Positions 13,489 through 24,801 of a stretch of 64,000 nucleotides of DNA are shown in pieces. Positions within the stretch are counted from its first letter, which is position 1. The number at the start of each line of letters is the position of its first letter. The DNA lies in contig NC_069111.1 of NCBI RefSeq assembly GCF_025612915.1, forward strand, positions 56,808,462 to 56,872,461, written 5' to 3'. The notes under the pieces were generated by a model. The model saw nothing but the letters and a program-made list of their open reading frames with translations. It did no database searches and had not been told where the DNA came from. This DNA comes from Magallana angulata. Lineage: Eukaryota; Mollusca; Bivalvia; Ostreida; Ostreidae. Made by a program: the position numbers and the translations under genes.

Positions 13489-13513
13489 AATAAAATAGTT
13501 AACTTTGAATAAA
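13489..13513 (+). terminator. Poly(A) signals of the Cys-loop-domain gene
   Basis: Two AATAAA hexamers (13489-13494 and 13508-13513) lie 56-80 bp after the TAG stop, giving a very short 3' UTR. Confidence 0.7.
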
Positions 13514-14174
13514 TATTTTGAAGTTTTCATGGGGACACACTTTAGTACTCACGTTATAGTTGCCTTTCTAGTTTGCGCCGATTATTACTACTGTTTTGAC
13601 TATAGAACCTATAAATGATTTATGTAATTGATATCGTCCAGTTATTATAAGCATTTCTTTGTCTCCCAAAATACATGTTCCACTGAAATACCACTTAAAA
13701 AAGTTTTTTAATTAGATTACTACTTACGGAAAACATCTGTTCTTCCAATGCGTGGAAAAATGGAGTCCAGTCTTTGATGTCAGTTTAAGAAATAATTTTT
13801 TCTGCCTTTTGAAACGCTTGCAATTGAAATGATTGAAATCAGCAGATAGTCATTTCGGGGAGGGTCACTCTAACATTAAAAGAATGACTAGTTTGGTCAT
13901 TCTGATATTGCTGATGCTGAAACAAGGCTCTCAGCAATATCTAGGGCACCAAATATCAAACAGATGCTGTTTGACCCTTTACTTTATACCTAAGTGCTAG
14001 TACTATTATACCAACAGGCAAAAAGTTATAATAAAAGCATTGGTAGAAAGTGTTTATCAACCGTTTTGTTAAATTAAATTAATCTTGAGCAACTGCCTAT
14101 TTAAATGTCATCTCTTTTTTAAAAATAATAAAGTACTAATAAATAAAGTGTTGCTTGTTGTCACTTTTAATTTC

Positions 14175-14240
<66 letters not shown>

Positions 14241-15268
14241 AGAGCTAGAGAGAGAGAGAGCTAAAATGCATACATTTAAATATTCAATTATTTTCACAAA
14301 AAAAATTGTATGCTTAGATCTATGTATGGTGTAGATAATATTATGACAGTTTACGTGGACTATGATTGATTTAGGAGGAGGGGTAAAATGGTTGTGCTTT
14401 GTTTCCTATCTGATTACTTTACTATTAATACTAATTAAACACATGTGTTTGGGGTTTATTTCTTTTGGCAACGCTTGTGATGCTTTTAAAAGCAAACATA
14501 CTAGTATACCTTCCATTAAAAATATGCAGATTCCATGCAATAAGACAAGACTTAATCTGTTTATTATTTTTTTAATTACTAGTAATACCTGATGACACGA
14601 ATATATACATGTAACATTTAATTAACCTGGCATTTTTCATTAAAGCATTTTGAAGTGTACATTGATTCCAAAGGCACAGGTCGAACTATTATTTAAAACT
14701 GTGACCATGTTACATTAAATGTACTATTATCCGCCCATGTTGATTTAAATGGTCATTGGAAATCATGGGTGGCTTTGAATATAAATTGAAAATTAAGTTT
14801 CCGATAGCCCGTTCCATTGCAGCGCTATAAAAACAGTGTAGATCAACAATGTATATTGGAAGAGAATGTTAATGACTAAATCATTTAATTGTTATTTAGT
14901 GAATATTCTGCATGCTTATTCAGAAAAACCGTGTGTGATTGGGAGTTTAAACCGACGGATTAATCCCGAATCCATTACACAGAGGACTGCTTTTGTGTAC
15001 ATGTATTAAAATTGATCAAGATTTTTAAGCAGATTGTGTCCCAATGTTTTGGATTACTCGGGGGAACATAATCACCAGTGTATCTCGGTGTCGTTTTCGT
15101 TGTGTTTTCAGTCTAATCTTTTGGTGGAATAACTGTTTCTTATTGAGGAAATCGAGATCACCAACACTGAGTTTCTGACGGTGTCATTGTCTGTGAAATA
15201 CAAACAGCCACACTTCTCCAGCAGTCCAGTGGGTGATACTCCGTGATAGAGGCTGGTATAGTGTAGTT
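13514..15268. other. Intergenic, no gene recognised
   Basis: AT-rich spacer with a (GA)n tract at 14179-14260. A 76-codon frame at 14362 is compositionally like the flanks and is not called. A TTATAAGAG word at 15268-15276 sits too close to the next ATG to be its simple TATA box, so an untranslated upstream exon is possible. Confidence 0.6.
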
Positions 15269-15299
15269 TATAAGAGATACTGGACTTGTCAGAGTCACC

Positions 15300-16058
15300 A
15301 TGACCGCTCCTTCCGCCCCTATCGGGTGGTCGTCCACCAGAATGAATCTACACTTCAAGCCCGTGACGCCCAAGAAGCGGGAGACCGGAATGTACTACAA
15401 CCTCCACAAAAACGTCAAAAAGTCCTTCCTCCCCAAAGAGGTCCAGAACATGGAGACCCAGAGCGTGGACCTGGCCAGACGGATTCTCCACCGACAGCGC
15501 CAAAAGTCGCTCCGGATCTCCCACGACAAGTACCGCCAGATCGCCTCCCAGGGGTCGTCCAGATTCACCGTCTTGAGTGACGAGACGGGGTTGGGGTCTT
15601 CCAATTACGAGGACCTGTCCAGAAGCCTGTATCTTCCTCCCGTCGGGCGCCCCAAACCGAACACACCCATGACCCCTGGGTCACGCTATACCGCCGATGA
15701 CGTTCGAAGCATTGTCGATAGGCTGTCGACGTACGATCCGTCCAAGGTTCCGGAGTCTCGGGGACAGTTCGTCAAACTCCCCGCGCCCATCGTCTACAAG
15801 AAGAAGTACAGCGAGGACGAGGTACAGTCTATCGTGGACAGGTTGTCGGACTATGATCCGTTGAAAGGTCCAGCTGAATCCCGGGGAATCCCCACCATCG
15901 TCCGCCGAGTGCCGCGACAGAGCATGGTCCCGCCTCAAAAATGTACGTCTGACGAGGTTGAGGATATCGTGGAGAGACTGTGTAGGGTTCATTTCGATGC
16001 ACCCCTCAAAGAACCGCGCTATGTCCCCACACCCTATCCCCTGAGTGCCCGATCGTAA
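15300..16058 (+). CDS. Unrecognised 252-aa protein with three DEVxxIVxRL repeats
   Basis: One uninterrupted, GC-rich frame, clearly unlike the AT-rich flanks. I chose the ATG at 15300 because a purine precedes it at -3 and the basic N-terminus begins there. I do not recognise the family. Residues 30-100 are basic, with few hydrophobics (DLARRILHRQRQKSLRI). Three related units follow: about 130-154 (YTADDVRSIVDRLSTYDP), 170-196 (YSEDEVQSIVDRLSDYDP) and 215-241 (CTSDEVEDIVERLCRVHF). Each has an acidic start, an amphipathic I-V-x-R-L helix and a Pro-containing linker, and the first two end in ESRG. There is no signal peptide or membrane segment, so the protein is probably cytosolic. Short amphipathic repeats in a basic, low-complexity protein would suit a scaffold or cytoskeleton-binding role, but that is inference. 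No intron was found inside the frame. Confidence 0.85.
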   Translation: MTAPSAPIGWSSTRMNLHFKPVTPKKRETGMYYNLHKNVKKSFLPKEVQNMETQSVDLARRILHRQRQKSLRISHDKYRQIASQGSSRFTVLSDETGLGSSNYEDLSRSLYLPPVGRPKPNTPMTPGSRYTADDVRSIVDRLSTYDPSKVPESRGQFVKLPAPIVYKKKYSEDEVQSIVDRLSDYDPLKGPAESRGIPTIVRRVPRQSMVPPQKCTSDEVEDIVERLCRVHFDAPLKEPRYVPTPYPLSARS

Positions 16059-16888
16059 ATTGTAAAAAGAAGGAAAAAATATTTCGCGGGAAAACTCACA
16101 GCTACGGAAAAGATTTGACGGGAAGGGTATTGATGACCATGAACGTCTTGATGTGTTTTGTGGTCTGTGATTCAAATTCGTGACGTCATGGAATTGTATG
16201 TAATGCTTGTTTTCGGATTTAGTGATTCCGGTTTTGAATTTCGCAAATCTACAAGATTGGAAAACACAATGGATCATCTGGTTTTGTGCAGGGTCAATAG
16301 AGTTCTACGAATAGGCTGTGAATTTTCTCCTTTCGATGACGATGTGTTCTGTGGATTTCCGAGCGGAAGCTCCTCGGTTGTGCCGTTAGTTGACTCTTTA
16401 TGTTTCTTCATTTTGTGTACAAGCACCGATCTAGTCTTCAACAACGATTGTGGAAAGTGCTGCCTTGGCTATCCACCATTCCAAGAAGCAGATAGAGAAA
16501 AGCTCTGTCATACAGCGCCTTATCAACTTAGCTAGCCATGATATTTCTGTTAAAAATTACTCTTTTGACATTTCGCCACCACCGGCATTCTTTCAATATG
16601 ATTGTATAAAATACGTGTGTATTAAATATTCAGTTTTCTTGTGGTCGTTGCATAGAGTGGAGTGGGCACCTAAGTTTACTTAATTTAAAGCTATATGTAT
16701 ACCCGTTGATTTATCATTGTACTGGGCTTTTTTTCACTTCGTGATATTTACATATTCATCATATTTTGCATATAGAGTGTGTGAAAAGCTACTGCAGTAA
16801 CACTGCAACACACACAGGGTACTGAAAAGTTAAAATGACGAGTTTTATTATGACGTCACAAACGTTAAACGCTGTATGACATCTTTTT
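16059..16888. other. 3' flank of the DEVxxIVxRL gene, no further gene recognised
   Basis: Contains the presumed 3' UTR. Open frames at 16158-16683 lack any domain or repeat structure and are not called. Confidence 0.55.
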
Positions 16889-17280
16889 AGAACCGTTTTA
16901 ACAAGAGCTTGGACTTTCGGTAGGATGTTTTTATCTAGTTGGCTCATCAAAACAAGCTGTCAAACATTGACCTCCTTTCTTCTTATTCGCTAAGAGAACG
17001 TCATTAATATTCTTAAAATTCGGGCATCGAACCGTTCTTTCTCTCAAAGAATGGGCAGTTTTTCCGATTTTCTCCTTTACATAGACTGTCAAAACCTTGC
17101 TCTGCTGTGTGAAACTGACGCTGTTTCAGCGAAATATACATCCCTGGATGAAGTCGGACGAGTGTTATTGCGTTCGATGTATGCATATCTATTAGCCAAT
17201 GGCTGGGAAGTTAACTATTAGTAGACCCCGCCTTCATCAAATCAGAGTTTATTAGTCCAAGCTCTCGTTAAAACGGACCT
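16889..17280. mobile_element. TIR element, GAACCGTTTTAAC family, copy 1
   Basis: Left end TAGAACCGTTTTAACAAGAG and right end CTCTCGTTAAAACGGACCTA are imperfect inverted repeats, with AGCTTGGACT on the inner side of both. The non-coding interior contains GTCGGACGAGTG and CAATGGC words that recur, inverted, in the copy at 36301-36675. No target duplication longer than TA can be defended. Confidence 0.75.
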
Positions 17281-17792
17281 AAACCTTTACAATCCATATA
17301 ACATTTTATATAATTGGATTGCCATGCACCTAGTAGAACCTCTGTCGGTTATTGTCCAGTATATATCATGCTGTTTACTCTGTCAATCGGGGGTGGGTGG
17401 AGTTATAAAACTGTATGATGATATAAATTACTAGTAATATGCCTTGCCAGATTTTAATTTCGGGGCCATTTGTTCAATGGTATTTTGATATGAACGGCGT
17501 ACACTGCGCCCATGCAAAAGCGTTGGCGTCTTTTAATATTATTATACATGTAGTACAGAAACATACCTATATACCTACAAAAAAAACTTCTCGACCATAA
17601 GCGTCTCGGTACTGAGTAATTTGATGCAGAACATATAAACAGCCATTTTATGACTAAATTCATTAAATTCAAATCTAAAAACGTTTATTCATGGATTTTT
17701 AAAAGTGCAAAGCTTACACCCAAACCCTTCATACTTCTGAAGTGCAAGACACTTAGGGGAATGAACAGAAACATAAGGCCACTTTCCACTAA
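17281..17792. other. Intergenic, nothing recognised
   Basis: AT-rich spacer between the TIR element and the 28-bp array. No gene-like frame. Confidence 0.6.
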
Positions 17793-18103
17793 ACCCTCGT
17801 CCCTGAGTGTGATAGAGAGAGCCCTCGTCCCTGAGTGTGATAGAGAGAGCCCTCGTCCCTGAGTGTGATAGAGAGAGCCCTCGTCCCTGAGTGTGATAGA
17901 GAGAGCCCTCGTCCCTGAGTGTGATAGAGAGAGCCCTCGTCCCTGAGTGTGATAGAGAGAGCCCTCGTCCCTGAGTGTGATAGAGAGAGCCCTCGTCCCT
18001 GAGTGTGATAGAGAGAGCCCTCGTCCCTGAGTGTGATAGAGAGAGCCCTCGTCCCTGAGTGTGATAGAGAGAACCCTCGTCCCTGAGTGTGATAGAGAGA
18101 GCA
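17793..18103. repeat. 28-bp tandem array, about 11 near-identical copies
   Basis: Unit CCCTCGTCCCTGAGTGTGAT followed by AGAGAGAG, repeated head to tail with almost no variation. The period is not divisible by three, so long open frames cycle through all three phases of the unit with an 84-nt super-period. I treat these frames as artefacts. There are no spacers, so it is not a CRISPR-like array. The high identity points to recent expansion. Confidence 0.95.
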
Positions 18104-18344
18104 AGCTGTCGCCATAGTTATCAATGCTTTATTGTCTCTCATGGGAAATGTATCATAAAAATGAAAAAATATATGGATACTACAGGTATATATAAATATC
18201 AGACAACTGATTAACATTATACAAATAAATCAATTATATGGATGAAGGAGAGAGGTTTCCTCTGAATTGATCATACAATACATATATATTGTTAGACTCA
18301 TCAACAGAACTTAATCTACTGATCTCTTCATTTGTCCATCTTTC

Positions 18345-18421
18345 CACAGGGACCAAGTCCTTTTTAACTTTAATTTCAATGTTACATTAAAATTAATGCT
18401 AAAACAGGCTTGGTCCCTGTG
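18345..18421. mobile_element. Hairpin MITE, CACAGGG family, copy 1
   Basis: A 77-bp near-palindrome that starts CACAGGGACCAAG and ends CTTGGTCCCTGTG. It is flanked by CATCTTTC (18337-18344) and CATCATTC (18422-18429), an 8-bp target duplication with one mismatch. It shares arms and ends with 41223-41315. An 8-bp duplication is typical of hAT-like elements. Confidence 0.85.
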
Positions 18422-19172
18422 CATCATTCGTACATTAACAATTGTCAAAATCACTCAGAATGGATGCAAAGATCTTTAAACAGAAAATCTGTCGATATTA
18501 TCCAGTTTATTCAAATTATGACATTTCCTCTATAAAAAAAAACAATTTAAAATGTAGAACAACCAATGATAGAATGCAGATAATTCATGAATTAAAAAAT
18601 AATGAGATAATCCAATGGCTGATCATACAGCAAGAGGAATCAATGATAGCTAGATGATTGGAATGTGAGGTATAAAACTCTATAAGTCTATACAAAGAGA
18701 AGTCATTGCATACAAAATATATCAACAGATATCATATACAGGATTTGAGTCAATATAAAAGTCGCATGGCTATAAAACTGGTTCCTTACAAACAATGGGA
18801 TAAACTGGTTCCTTACAAACAATGGCACTGTTTTATACATGTCATATTTATGTATTTACAATGAATGGTGAAGTCATAAAAAACATACATACATGCTTTC
18901 ATTCATTCAGGCTTTAGCTGTAGCTCAGGCACCTTAATTAATAATTTTTGCTTTCTGCCTTTTTTTTCATAAATTTCTTATGTAAATCTCTAAAAAAAAT
19001 TCTTTTGAATTCATGCTGTATAATAATTTTACATGAAGGATAACTGATCCTCCAAACATTTCAGAAAAATGATAAATATGGATTGGTATACCACTCACAC
19101 AAAACTGTTTATAAATTCTTTCTTCTTGCATAGTTGAGATAACATACAATGTCTGTTTTGTCTGTGTGTCTC
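18422..19172. other. 3' flank of tetraspan gene A
   Basis: AT-rich sequence downstream of gene A on the minus strand, presumably including its 3' UTR. Contains a short direct duplication of ACTGGTTCCTTACAAACAAT near 18778-18825. No other gene is seen. Confidence 0.5.
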
Positions 19173-21502
19173 TCAGTATCTCCGGTCAGGATAATCCTGT
19201 TTTAACTTCCGCTTGAAATCTCGGGATGCCAGGACGAGAGTTATGGCGGAGAAGAGCGTGAAGAATGCGGAGATGATGAAGAATCCATAGGCCCAAGACA
19301 GATAATTCTGGTCGGGGCGCGGAACCCACTGACGATCCTCCTTCTTAATTCCAAAGATAATCGCCTGAATAAGGATTAGGACCACTGAAAGAGACAAAGG
19401 GAGATTATCATAACTCTTGGTTAAGAACTAAGATCAGCAAACAAGAGAATGACAGATATTAAATAACCTTTAAAAAGGGTTTTTTCACATGGACTTAGTA
19501 AATAAGTTCTGATAAAATATGATTTGGTATTTAAATTGAGTGAGTACACAATTCCAGTACATATTCAGATATTCATATGCCCCCCAAAACCAAATAGGAT
19601 TTTAATTTTACAAAATCTAGACCTGTCAGACTTCTGCTAATAGTTAATGCTTTACTATGTCCTAGGTTAGAGTTTCCACCACTTTTTTAATCAATTTTCC
19701 TTAAACGATGCACTTGTCTACAGGTTAAAAAAAGTTGAAGTCAATGTAAGGAAAAATGTCCAATATTTCCTCTGTGACAAGTCATCTATAAAAATTCACA
19801 TTTATCAAATGAGAATTTTAAATGAAAAATCTTATCATCATCTTTTTATCTTTAAAAAAGTTCTCAAAACACCCCATCCAGTTTTTCAACATTATGACCC
19901 TGCATTTTCCTGTCAATTGCAATCCCCATAGACTAATTAATTGTAGCTCTGTCCTTTAACCTGATATGATAGAAGGGGGAGGTAAATGGAGTTCTGGGAA
20001 TCTATTTTTTATTTCAGGGAATGAATGTAGTTCTGACCCATATGTATATATTCAAGTTAAATTTTAATCTTTCTTTTAGCCATGAAGGTGCATAAGGGCT
20101 TTTGGCAGTTGCTGATAACCACTGTCTTTGGTGCTAAGCAGATGTGAGTCATTCACTCCCCCAGAATATAGGTAAACTCCATATTTCAGCAAGTTGGACT
20201 GAGACAAATTAAATAAAGTGCCTTGTCTTGGGGCACAACACACAACAATGAGTAATCCAGGCACCCCTTGAACTAGCGACCTTATGGTTACTAGCCTGTG
20301 ACCACTGAAACATGTGTTCCATGCATATGTATTTATGAAAATCAAAATATAAATATCGAAATATAAAAAAAAGTGAAAAAAACCCCAGAATCTTGGACAG
20401 AGTTTAGTTATGGAGAGTTACCCATGTTGTGAGCTTACCTATAAAGAAGTACACAAAGCTGCCACCCATCAGTATGACCTCGTGGAGATATTCCGGGAAA
20501 TAGTTCAGAACAAGAAGGATGAGGATTATCGTGGTGATGAACTGGAACAGGATACAGGTGCTGGCGATCACCTGACACACGATGAACCACGCTGAAAAGG
20601 AGAAAATAAAATAAACACACGATGAACCATGCTGAAAAGGAGAAAATAAAATAAACACCTGATGAACCATGCTGAATTGGTCAAAAATGAAATAATATAT
20701 AAACACACGATGAACCATGCTGAAAAGGAGAAAAAATAATAGATAAACACACGAATCAATTTACATTATACATGATGAACCCTGCTGTGGAGAAGCAGAG
20801 AGAATGTGATAAAATATAAAAATTTTATAAATCAGGATAAATCATTAATTAAGCTGTAAGGGTCTAAGGGAACAACAAGAATCAAATAAACATGAAGCTA
20901 CAAAATTACACAACACATGAATACCGTATTGAAAGAATGCAGAAAAGATCAAACTGCTGTAGAAAATCAATTACAACATAGCAACTGTGAGCAAAATAAT
21001 CCTACAAAATGCTTCATCGTGTTCATTGTGAATGTCTATGTGTATACCAACATAAAACTTAGCACTAAAACAGGTTGTATGTTGTAAATGACAAAATTCA
21101 TGTATTAGTTACCTCAGCACCATAATCTGAGGAAATTCGAGTAAAATACCGGAAGACAAATCATTTTTAAAACATCGAGAGCGTTTCGTTTGCAATTCTC
21201 GTGGATATATCACTTGGAAAGCATTGGTTAGCATAACATAAGTATAAAATCTTACGTGGCGAGAGCCATTCCCAAATCACACGATACTGATCGGAGAAGA
21301 TGTACCAACAACCCTTGTAGCGTTTTCCATTGTAGTCCTTCCAAAACGTGTAATCATTGAAACAAAATTCCCAAAGTCCCGCCTTCACGAAGCGACTGTC
21401 TGCTTTAGTGAATGACTCCACCCAGTAAGGACTGGCGAAAGATACCACCATAAAGGTGAAAGCTACTATCGAAAAACCCAAGGCGATCACAGACTTCGCC
21501 AT
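19173..21502 (-). CDS. Claudin/PMP22-superfamily tetraspan protein, gene A
   Basis: Exons on the minus strand are 21502-21256, 20591-20439 and 19384-19173. They join in frame to 203 residues. Exon 1 encodes TM1 (about residues 5-27) and the first extracellular loop with the W-GLW-C-C signature: W28, then AGLWEFC, 17 residues, and GCWYIF. Exon 2 (153 nt) encodes TM2 and TM3, starting PWFIVCQ. Exon 3 encodes a short second loop (QWVPRPDQNYLSW), TM4 and a basic tail ending DRRY. In claudins the two loop cysteines are 8-10 residues apart. Here the gap is 17, and a DYNGKRYKGCW block is shared with genes B and D, so this is a distinct subfamily. Known relatives act in epithelial junctions or as membrane-organising proteins; the specific role here is unknown. 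The acceptor of exon 2 lies in a tandem duplication. Confidence 0.88.
20080..20315 (-). mobile_element. V-SINE-like element (RUDI-type) in an intron of gene A
   Basis: Reading the minus strand, a tRNA-like head with a B-box-like GGTCGCTAGTTCAAGGG is followed by a conserved core: GTTGTGCCCCAAGACAAGGC, then TTGTCTCAGTCCAAC. This resembles the core of V-SINE elements, which are known from molluscs (RUDI). The copy is diverged. Family placement is from memory of the core motif, not from a search. Confidence 0.6.
20581..20752. repeat. Tandem duplication spanning the exon 2 acceptor of gene A
   Basis: About four units of roughly 40 bp, each containing GATGAACCA, CGCTGAAAAGGAG or CATGCTGAAAAGGAG, and AAATAAACAC. 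On the minus strand each unit carries a CTCCTTTTCAG acceptor-like site followed by the start of exon 2 (TGGTTCATCG). Only the leftmost copy is followed by the full exon. Confidence 0.85.
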
Positions 21503-22695
21503 TTTGTTTTCAAATCGCCTCCATTAGATCATCTACCTGGAATGTCAACACCTTTGGACGAGTCCAAATTTGAATCGTAGGGGTTAACAACATTACAGGT
21601 GTACGTGCTATTGTATAAAAAATAAAAATTGTTAGTAATTATGAAAAAAAATCGACACATGCCCCTGTCTACATTTTTCCGGAAGATCGTGTTTATATAA
21701 AATGTGTTTTCATTTAACAAATGTATGTAAATTATATACATACTGCGCTGCGCTTTTCAGGGAGGCAACTCTAGTGCCTAAACACTCGACGTAATATATA
21801 TATTTTTCTCAAATAAAAATAAATACCCATAACTAATAATACACACGTTATATTTTTTTTAATAATTAAAATAAATACCCCATAACTTATAAAATATAGT
21901 GTATTTGTTTTTCATTATGAGAAATATTTATATAATGCAGGTGTTTGTGGGTTATTCATCTTAAATTACATGTTCTGAAATTGAAAAAAAAATACTTGAT
22001 ATAAAAAATAGCGAATAAAGAAAAATATACATGCAAGTTAGATGAGAGCAACATGAAAGGCACATTATTTCAGAATTGAATGTGGTACATTTAAATATTA
22101 CAATTCATTTGGTAGAACTTGCGACATGAATTGTGTGGAAGATGAGATTTATTCACGACTGAATCCATGATTACAAAATCAATGTTGTTATATTGACAAT
22201 TTTTCTCAAATGTTTTAAAATGAAAACTAACTAAAACTGTAGCTTAATAGAAATTTTCAATGGTTTTTAATTTCTTCTATAATATTGGTCATTTTTTAAT
22301 CGCTATATTCTCGAAGACCCAATCAGCAAGAATTTTAGTTTGGTCAACAGTGGGCCTTATTAATTACTGTAATAGAACTACATTAGTAATAGAAGAGCAG
22401 GAAGGAACTAAAGCAGGCTCAAACTCGGGACCCTCTACCGACTGAGCAAAAGGAGTGCTACAGTACATGTAGAGCGCGGCAGAACTGAGCCTATTATATA
22501 CACACTACTCTAATTTTATAGTATAACAGTACAAACTACAACCTTACAGAATATAAAATAAATGTTTATAAATGACATAAGTTTTGTCAAATTTAGTTTT
22601 AATATATTTTCTCACCAATGATATAAATGGCACGATCGAGGACAATTTATAATATTTAAGGAAATGATATACTTAAAAAATATATTTTCACTGGC
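21503..22695. other. Upstream flank of gene A, no gene recognised
   Basis: AT-rich. A weak tRNA-like remnant (GCTCAGTCGGTAGAGG and GAGTTTGAGCC on the minus strand) lies at about 22405-22450 and may be a decayed SINE head. Confidence 0.45.
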
Positions 22696-22793
22696 ACAGA
22701 CATTGTCTCAAGCCACGGGTTTTGAGTCCATTCTATTTCCACATTTTATTTGTGGAAATAGAATTGACACCACACCCGTGGCTTGGGACAATG
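22696..22793. repeat. 98-bp hairpin, arms about 50 bp
   Basis: Left arm has CAAGCCACGGGT and CTATTTCCACA; right arm has TGTGGAAATAG and ACCCGTGGCTTG. The loop is TTTTATT. The arms carry several mismatches, so the element is somewhat aged. Probably a foldback MITE. Confidence 0.8.
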
Positions 22794-23087
22794 TGGCACA
22801 GAATGAAGACGACTCCCGTTTTATTTTGGTCTAAATTTCTATATATATTTGTGATGGAAGTGATATATTTAGTGGTAGGAACAATTTCAGGGAAACAATG
22901 GTCCCCACAGGAAAATCTTGACAAACAGGGAAAGAAACAAAACAAAATTCTATTTCATTTATCATTCACCGGTTATAGCAGCCTAGACGTTTATTTTCCG
23001 ACCACGGAATGGCTTTGTCTACTCTGAACAGATCTTCTCGAGTGTAAGTACACAAAAAATTTAATCTTATCAAATCATTAGCCAGTG

Positions 23088-23150
23088 GCGGATCCAAAAT
23101 TAATGATGGGTGGAGGCCGGGGGTCAGGGGGCCGCTTTGAGGCCTCAAAT
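23088..23150. mobile_element. Fragment of a GGCGGATCCA element
   Basis: AGCCAGTGGCGGATCCAAAA followed by a G-rich stretch resembles the ends of the CGCGGATCC TIR family seen at 33649-33828. Only one end is visible. Confidence 0.45.
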
Positions 23151-23490
23151 GGGTCCAGAGCAAAGTTTCCAGGATTTCGTGTTTTTTTAAAACACAGTTT
23201 AAAGCTATTTTAGCTTTACTTGACATAAGATCATTTAATAACAGCAAAAACTGAATTTCTTTGGTTCTAAAAGGCTCTGCTATGATTACAAAAGCATTAT
23301 GAGCTGCAATTTTGATGTCGGATAATTTATACAAAAATTAGTTTATAAACTTTTGTCAGTCGTGTTTTAGTGGGCAAAATCTATTTGGAGGTCCCGGTTG
23401 AAGCAAAATTACATTAATTATTGTCATCCTCTTCAAAATTTGGTTTATTATATTGAAATCTTTCTTAAAGCTGCGTGGTCTGATTTTTGG

Positions 23491-23569
23491 CATCTTCGCT
23501 AGCCAAGGGTTTTCGGTCCACTTTGCTCCCCATAAACCTTGGACCGAAAACCCTTGGCTAGCGAAGATG
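23491..23569. repeat. 79-bp perfect hairpin, 30-bp arms
   Basis: CATCTTCGCTAGCCAAGGGT begins the left arm, and the exact complement closes at 23569. The loop is about 19 bp. A diverged single arm of the same family (GGCATCTTTGCAAGCCAATG) occurs at about 50049-50095. Confidence 0.85.
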
Positions 23570-23693
23570 GATTTTGGGGTTAGTACGGTATAAAATTATT
23601 TATATACAAACCAATTATCTTAGAGGTTATAGACTTTCACCTATTTACACCAGCAGAATCGGCCTTCTTTCAAAGCTAGAAATATTCCACAGG

Positions 23694-23813
23694 CAGGCAC
23701 GTAGCATCGTTCTTGAAAGTGGGGGGGCCAGACCCATCCAAAAAATCTTGACAAGCAAAGAAGGAAAAAAAGGAAATTCAAAGTTTCCAAAAATCTTCAA
23801 AATCCTAATCCGT

Positions 23814-23846
<33 letters not shown>

Positions 23847-24135
23847 GAGACTAAACTATACTTCCAAAAAAAAAAATCCTTCTCTACCAAATTTTTGTTC
23901 CCTCCAAATCATGAAATTCCTAATCCGTGGGAATGGGGGGGGGGGGGGGAGGTAACTTCAATTTGACTCCTCATTTCCTTATTTTCATATCAATTTTTTA
24001 CTTACTTCCAAAGAAGTGGGGGGGCCAACTCCATTATAATTCATTTTTTTATATGTAAATTTTAAAAAATTTGTTCCTGCGAGAAAAAGTGGGGGGGCCA
24101 GGCCCCCCCTGGCCCCCCCTGATGCTACGTGCCTG
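23694..24135. mobile_element. Non-autonomous DNA transposon, CAGGCACGTAGC family, copy 2
   Basis: Termini CAGGCACGTAGCATC and GATGCTACGTGCCTG are flanked by a perfect 5-bp duplication ACAGG (23689-23693 and 24136-24140). The interior is in the opposite orientation to copy 1 (ATCTTGACAAGCAAAG near the left end). It contains an internal duplication with two G tracts after CCTAATCCGTGG. Non-coding. Confidence 0.9.
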
Positions 24136-24801
24136 ACAGGTGCTTGGGGACGGGCAACCTCCAATCCAAACCCTATTTTGAGCCCCCCCCCCTCCCCCCA
24201 AACCCGAGAATAATTTTTTCATCATTCAATTTTTGAATCATATGTTGATGTATGCCACACTAAATAAATTCAAAATTATAGGTGTGTGTGTGCCGTATTT
24301 GGAGTAAAATTGAAATCTTATTCCCTTTTGTGATCTGAAGAATGTCAAAGTCGTAATACAATCATACTCGCCTCGTCATCGGAGGCACTCTTGTATGTAT
24401 GTTTTTTTTGGTAAAGAAATATTGTATAACAATTTCTCACTGAAATATATATGGCTTAATTGACCGGGAAAACTACTGCAATGTATATTATGTTACACAT
24501 ACTCAACAAAACTATCGTTTAAAAGCGTGCAAAAAATTGATGTAAAATCGGATCAAGCAGCTTTAAAAATTGCAGCAAAATGAATTGATGAAAATTACAG
24601 CTAACTTCTAAAAAAGATTGTTTGTACGGGTACAATTTTTGTTAATATTTATTCCAAAATAGGTACATATATTTAATGACTCGTAATGTTGTGCTTACAA
24701 AGAAAAGAAACGCAAAATGGCAGTGTTCTTCCAAAATACCAGGGTATACATAATTTTAATTTATCAAAATTATTTTTATCAGTGAGACAGGAATACAGCG
24801 T
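24136..24801. other. Upstream flank of the cGAS-like gene
   Basis: No coding exon seen. TTTTTATCAG at about 24773-24782 could be the acceptor of a spliced 5' UTR just before the start codon. Confidence 0.4.

Noticed and set aside
17793-18103. CRISPR-like array
   Set aside because: Units are contiguous with no unique spacers, and the genome is eukaryotic.
17685-18217. Open frames of about 140 residues with RDEGSLYHTQGRGLSLSHSG-type repeats
   Set aside because: The 28-bp unit read in three successive phases. Composition and perfect repetition show a non-coding minisatellite.
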